Shown in pieces: positions 60,359 to 64,000 of a stretch of 64,000 nt of DNA. How positions within the stretch are numbered: the stretch's first letter is position 1; each line of letters opens with the position of its first letter. The notes under the pieces were generated by a model. It made no database searches, was not told the origin of the DNA, and saw only the letters and a program-made list of their open reading frames with translations. This DNA is from Tritrichomonas musculus (Eukaryota > Parabasalia > Tritrichomonadida > Tritrichomonadidae). Both the position numbers and the translations under genes were made by a program. Where the stretch lies: assembly GCA_039105265.1 (NCBI GenBank), contig JAPFFF010000007.1, positions 1,116,001 to 1,180,000 on the forward strand, in the 5' to 3' direction.

Positions 60359-61443
60359 TTTGTATACATTTTGTGGTTGTCCGGTTGTCCAGTTGTCCAG
60401 TTGTCCCCTTATCTATTAATTTGGAGATTGAATCCAGGAACACCCAGGAACAGGAACACCTTAGAAACCCTTATGAATCACTTCGAAACATAAGGTCATA
60501 TGCGATATCCCAAAGGTGTTCCCAAAGGTGATCCTATTATCTAGGAACACATTCTAAGCTTTGGCATGAAATGCCTCGGCAGAGCCTCGGACAACTTTGT
60601 TGACCTCAGGAACGAAGTTCCGTTGCGTGAGTTGAAAACGAACCAGACCAGGATTCTCCTGAGGACTACTATATGACTCTCCTAAGTGGCTTTCCAAGTG
60701 GTCTACGGGAAATCCCGTACACCCAATATTTAGTGGACAGTTTATGTAAATCCTCGGGACACTAGATGGTTGTTCCCATAATAGCTCCATATAGCTCCAT
60801 ATAGCTCCATATGCGGATTCCCAAGTGGCTTTCCAAGTAGCTCCATATATGGTGTGGTAGAATTCTACCAGACCGGGATTCTCCTATAGAGTTCTATATA
60901 GCTCTACTACGCGGTCTACGGGAAATCCCGTACACCCAATATTTAGTGGACAGTTTATGTAAATCCTCGGGACAGCAATTTTGCTGTTCCCATAATAGCT
61001 CCATATAGCTCCATATAGCTCCATATGCGGATTCCCAAAATGGCTTTCCAAGTAGCTTTCCAAGTAGCTTTCCAAGTGGCTTTCCAAGTAGCTTTCCAAG
61101 TGGCTCCATATAGCTCCATTAGCTTCGGCATGAAATGCCTCGGCGGAGCCTCGGACAACTTTGTTGACCTCAGGAACGAAGTTCCGTTGTTCCATAAGTG
61201 GTCCCATCGGTCTGTTCCATAGGTGGTCCATAAGTGGGCCATAGGTGGGCCATATGCGGCCTATTTTCGGAATTTGTATGGGCCCGAATATGGGCGTTTT
61301 AAAGGCGTTTTGGGGTAGTATGCAGTATGGGTCCCATATGTGGATTTTGAATTTTAACCCGAATATGGACCCAAAAATGGGCCATTTATAGGCGTTTTAA
61401 GTGGATTCTATCTGACCCCGATTATTGATACACTATCACTACT
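60359..61443. repeat. Right 1,085-bp TIR of B
   Basis: Inverted copy of 54029-55113. It includes two hairpin modules (about 60555-60625 and 61120-61190), the 12-bp units and the GTTGTCCGGTTGTCC run. Open frames on the minus strand are mirror images of those in the left TIR. A base difference from the left TIR at 60562 vs 54910 is the only one I noticed. Confidence 0.85.
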
Positions 61444-61455
61444 TACTACTATAGC
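61444..61455. other. Target duplications of B and A (right copies)
   Basis: TACTAC (61444-61449) duplicates 54023-54028; T (61450) is the final base of A; ATAGC (61451-61455) duplicates 48171-48175. Confidence 0.85.
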
Positions 61456-61679
61456 TATAAATGGTTCATCATTCCAATCTACAACTTCATGATTAACAAT
61501 ATACGTCAACGGTGTTTGTGAATGAATTGCAATAATTGGACAATATAATTCATTTTCATCAACATAGATATAAAAATTTTTCATAAATGCTCCAGACTCA
61601 TCAATGATTTCATTTTTTCTCAACACTATTCGAAACACATTTAATTTATTTTTTATTGTCTTCAATTTATTTATATATC

Positions 61680-61683
<4 letters not shown>

Positions 61684-61722
<39 letters not shown>

Positions 61723-63385
61723 ACTAACTCTTTTACCCTCAAGTGACCTTTATTTCGTCAGACAAAATTTTATACTCTCAATTTCTCTCAATTTATTCAA
61801 AAAAATAAAAAATAATGAAAATAAAACTTCAAAATTCAGATAAAAGTCCTTGAATATGAGATATTTTTAAAATTCCTTTGGTAGATTTGTTTATTTCATC
61901 TTATCTTTACTTATGGTGCAGTTTATTTCTATTTTTTAAATTTTCTCTCAATATATAATTTCGAATATCTTTACAAGTTAACATTTTTTCTTAGATTATT
62001 TATGTATTTTGAGGTTTTATCGGATTTGAAATTGATTGGAATCAGAAATATTAGTGGTTCCCCATCAAAATATGTTTTAAAAAATCATAAAAATTGAAAT
62101 ATCTTGATAATTAAATAGCGTTAAAGAATTTCCTTTGGTCAAGTTTTTTATTTTTATGTAATAATAAATATATATCATTTTGAAAAGTGGTGGCAATTTA
62201 TACGTTATAGCATATAAGGATTAAAAATAAAGTCATTAAATCTTAAAGAATGAAAGAAAAAAATAATGCATCTCATATAATAAATGTTTTTTATTCATAA
62301 ATCACTGTTTTATTCTAAATTAAAAAGAAAAGATAAGAATTTAATTGAAAAAAAAGTAAACATGGCAACATTATTAGGTCTAAAAAAGCAAATTTATGAC
62401 AGAAACAAATAATAAAACAAGATTTAAACATTAAAATATTAAAAAAAATGGTTTAGTTAAATTGAATATTTCAGAAATATTTTAAAAAAATAACATTAAG
62501 CCCGAGTTAAAGTTCTTTAATGAGGTTTTTATATTAATATTGTTACTGATATATTGAAATTTACGATCTATTTGAAAGATCAGAAAAAAAAATGAGTAGA
62601 AAAACATGAAAAAACATGAAAATATTGATGAATGCGCTTTGTGTTTTGTAGAGGATTAATTGGCTTGGATCATTGCTTGCTATAATCAAGGAATATCTAG
62701 AAAATTGAAACTCTTTCGAATAGTCGTAGTGATATGACTATTCGAGTTTATTTCAAAAATTGTGCAAAACCGCTGAAAAAAACAATAAATATTTGAAATA
62801 AGGTATTCCTTTTTCTAAAATTTGATTTAATATAAAGATATATTTAGATTTTACGTGAAAAGAAAATTTTATTTTTTTTAAACTTTGAAAATCCATTGAG
62901 ATTGAATATTTTTTTTAATTTTATCAGAATTTATTTTGAATATATTTCAGAATGCATTGAAATTTAAGTAACATAAATGGAAGCATACTTTCAAAAAGTC
63001 CAGACGAAATAAAGGTCCTCTCAGGGTAAGTAAATCTCAAAAAAAAAAAATCCCTCTGAAAAAGTTTTGCCTATTTTTTTTATTTTTTAGGTGATTTTAG
63101 GATACCTATTTTTCATTATATATGGACTATAAAATAAATTAAAAATACATTATTATGGAAATTATAGATGTTTTAAATCTCCTCTTTTCAAAGAGAGAAT
63201 GCTTTTTTAAGTATGTTCTCACAAAAAGCTGTTTATGCTCAATCAAAAAATCATCAAAAAGCTAAACAACCCGTAGAATTTGATAAAATTTGCTTTCAAA
63301 TTTTTTTTAAATAAAATGATGTACAATTGAAAATTTCGTTACTTTGATATGGATTTTTCAATTGAAATTCAAAATATTTTTTCAA
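61684..63385. other. Right flanking AT-rich DNA
   Basis: A run of 33 T (61689-61721) follows the level-C gene. Beyond it, to 63385, I see no gene or RNA. The T run is the last trace of the outer element. Confidence 0.5.
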
Positions 63386-64000
63386 ATGGCTCAAGTTGCT
63401 TTTGGCTTTGAAAGCTTTATTCCAAAAGAGAAAGAAAAAAATAGCACAATCCTCGACCCCACCAATCGATTTGAAAGATCTAATGATATCATTAGTTTTT
63501 ATCCACATATAATATTATACAAAGCATATGATAGGCAAACAGGACTTGAAGTTACCTGGCATGAATTATTATTTGACTATTTGACAGAAGAAGAAATTAA
63601 ATCTATCATTCAAAAAGCGGAAAAGATAAAACAACTTCACTTTCAAACAATTAATTCAATAATTTGTTACTGGATTCCAGAATCAAAAAACAAATTATAT
63701 TATATTACCAAGTCCCTTTCTAAATCAACAATATATTCTAATATTCTTAATTCCAATATAGAAATCAAACCACAGGTCATTGCACGCTGGTTTTATCCTA
63801 TTTTGCAATCTCTAAAATATCTTCACTCTCTCAATCCACCTTTGATACATGGAAAAGTTCATCCTGAAAATATATTTGTTAAACCATCTTCTGGATCTGT
63901 TAAAATTTGCTCTCCATCTCTCAAAGTAGTTAACGAATGTACGAGGAAAAGAATTACATTACATCCAACAATTCCACCAGAGTGCTTCATAAACGCAGAA
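63386..64000 (+). CDS. Kinase-like (pseudokinase) protein, 3' end beyond window
   Basis: It is open from the ATG at 63386 to the end of the window (205 residues, partial). The start MAQVAFGFESFIPKEKEKNS leads to a kinase-like N-lobe without a clear glycine loop. The C-lobe has YPILQSLKYLHSLNPPLIHG, then KVHPENIFV: the catalytic HRD Asp position reads HGK, so the residue needed for phosphotransfer is replaced by Lys. It resembles WNK/NRBP-like pseudokinases common in trichomonads. DFG equivalent: ICSPSLK (no DFG). Upstream the DNA is AT-rich for 1.7 kb. Since the gene is cut off, the final domain layout is unknown. Confidence 0.65.
   Translation, partial: MAQVAFGFESFIPKEKEKNSTILDPTNRFERSNDIISFYPHIILYKAYDRQTGLEVTWHELLFDYLTEEEIKSIIQKAEKIKQLHFQTINSIICYWIPESKNKLYYITKSLSKSTIYSNILNSNIEIKPQVIARWFYPILQSLKYLHSLNPPLIHGKVHPENIFVKPSSGSVKICSPSLKVVNECTRKRITLHPTIPPECFINAE

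Larger units (their letters stand above)
54029..61443. mobile_element. Novel 7.4-kb element B with long TIRs and primase-helicase
   Basis: It starts AGTAGTGATAGTGTATC and ends with the complement. TIRs of 1,085 bp each (54029-55113, 60359-61443) are collinear without a net gap; the only difference I saw is at 54910 vs 60562. It is flanked by a TACTAC 6-bp duplication. Genes: HNH nuclease (+), primase-SF3 helicase (-), two unknown small proteins (+). No integrase, polymerase B, ATPase or capsid gene, so it is non-autonomous for integration. The terminal motif AGTAGT...GATAGTGT resembles A's ends. Its G+C content is visibly higher than that of the flanking DNA. I know of no described element with exactly this set. 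Confidence 0.85.
48176..61450. mobile_element. Mini-Maverick, level A (interrupted by B)
   Basis: The left end is AGTAGTATAGGATAGTG at 48176. The right end is its complement (...CACTATCCTATACTAC at 54013-54028), plus one T now at 61450, since B is inserted one base before the end. Without B and one copy of its target duplication A is 5,854 bp. It is flanked by ATAGC duplications (48171-48175, 61451-61455). The terminal AG...CT matches Polinton/Maverick ends. Genes: structural candidate, integrase, packaging ATPase, broken structural gene, three minus-strand small genes. It lacks polymerase B, protease and a recognisable major capsid, so it is either a deletion derivative or a different lineage. 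Confidence 0.8.
46406..61665 (-). pseudogene. Maverick (level C) large gene, split by nested insertion
   Basis: This ~660-codon minus-strand gene exists in two pieces: 61665-61456 (70 codons) and 48175-46406 (590 codons). Removing 48176-61455 leaves one continuous frame across the join. It has three in-frame stops (TAA at 47819, TGA at 47774, TGA at 47717), and the first codon is TTG at 61665 where a promoter-like ATATATAAATAAA directly precedes the site, so an ATG was probably lost. The C-terminal part (46406-47635) has a predicted coiled coil (KITKRVDNLDVEMSDV, then RVSHLETKVKSL) and a hydrophobic stretch (TDIALVLTAASTALSIG). Large coiled-coil proteins of this kind occur in trichomonad Mavericks and may be virion-associated; I cannot name a function. 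Confidence 0.65.
45939..61683. mobile_element. Outermost decayed Maverick remnant (level C), interrupted
   Basis: This is what remains once the inner insertion (48176-61455) is removed: about 2.45 kb of minus-strand Maverick-like coding sequence at 45939-48175 and 61456-61683. The right part ends at a run of 33 T (61689-61721). I found no TIRs for C, so it is a truncated or rearranged copy. Its coding region carries three in-frame stops, a frameshift and a lost ATG, so it is far older than A and B. The presence of a promoter-like GATATATAAATAAA before the start supports relation to the A element genes. Confidence 0.6.

Noticed and set aside
54029-61443. B as a simple Maverick deletion product
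   Set aside because: It has its own long identical TIRs and target duplication, different composition, and a primase-helicase that is not part of the usual polymerase-B Maverick set; a relic would not keep intact ends and genes like this. Not fully excluded.
45939-61683. A single large Maverick from 45.9 to 61.7 kb
   Set aside because: Internal inverted ends with their own 5- and 6-bp duplications and the restored frame of the outer gene show three separate elements.
1-64000. CRISPR arrays, rRNA genes, clear tRNA genes
   Set aside because: I saw no direct repeats with unique spacers and no rRNA-like or complete tRNA-like sequence. The tandem repeats present are minisatellites.

Overview
The window is very AT-rich eukaryotic DNA: long A/T homopolymer tracts, compact genes with no introns I could recognise, and short intergenic spacers near genes. 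A large Hydin/ASH-domain axonemal protein, BspA-type leucine-rich repeats, beta-helix surface proteins, an atypical kinase complement, and Maverick, MULE and Tc1 transposons together point to a parabasalid, most likely Tritrichomonas. I could not run a search, so the species is inference.

Layout. 1-6.4 kb is transposon-rich: a small hypothetical gene pair, a broken IS1595/Merlin-type transposase, a minisatellite, and a MULE with ~40-bp terminal inverted repeats (TIRs) and a probable 9-bp T-run target duplication. 6.4-11.7 kb is nearly empty, apart from an HMG-box gene. 11.7-22.5 kb carries two beta-helix surface proteins (one with a signal peptide, a Thr/Pro/Glu stalk and a membrane anchor), ribosomal protein eS25, a 1553-residue CFAP65-like protein and a La-motif protein. 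24.4-25.5 kb holds a decayed ubiquitin protease. 27.0-45.0 kb is ordinary: two coiled-coil proteins, a possible RhoGAP-like protein, an EF-hand protein, an axonemal repeat protein, a GTPase-like/LRR fusion, a protein kinase, VPS25 and some unknowns. The window ends inside a kinase-like gene (63386 onward).

The striking region is 45.9-61.7 kb, a three-level nest of Maverick/Polinton-type DNA. Level C is a decayed Maverick remnant. One of its genes (about 660 codons, three stop codons, start changed to TTG) is split at 48175/61456. Level A, a ~5.85-kb mini-Maverick (48176-54028, last base at 61450), inserted into that gene with a 5-bp duplication (ATAGC). A carries a structural-protein candidate, a retroviral-type integrase, an FtsK/A32-type packaging ATPase, a broken second structural gene interrupted by a deleted Tc1 element, and small genes including an HNH nuclease. 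Level B, 7,415 bp (54029-61443), inserted into the last bases of A with a 6-bp duplication (TACTAC). B has 1,085-bp TIRs starting AGTAGT and ending ACTACT. It encodes a primase-SF3 helicase, an HNH nuclease and two unknown proteins, and has no integrase, polymerase B or capsid gene. Deleting 48176-61455 joins the C gene in one reading frame, which confirms the nesting.

B looks like an undescribed replication-module element that borrows Maverick integration machinery, in the manner of a transpoviron or satellite. It is visibly richer in G+C than its surroundings. It also contains a ~65-bp multi-hairpin repeat module in its TIRs, in its intergenic DNA and, in degraded form, inside its coding regions. 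A and B together would supply replication, integration and packaging functions; that they cooperate is inference.
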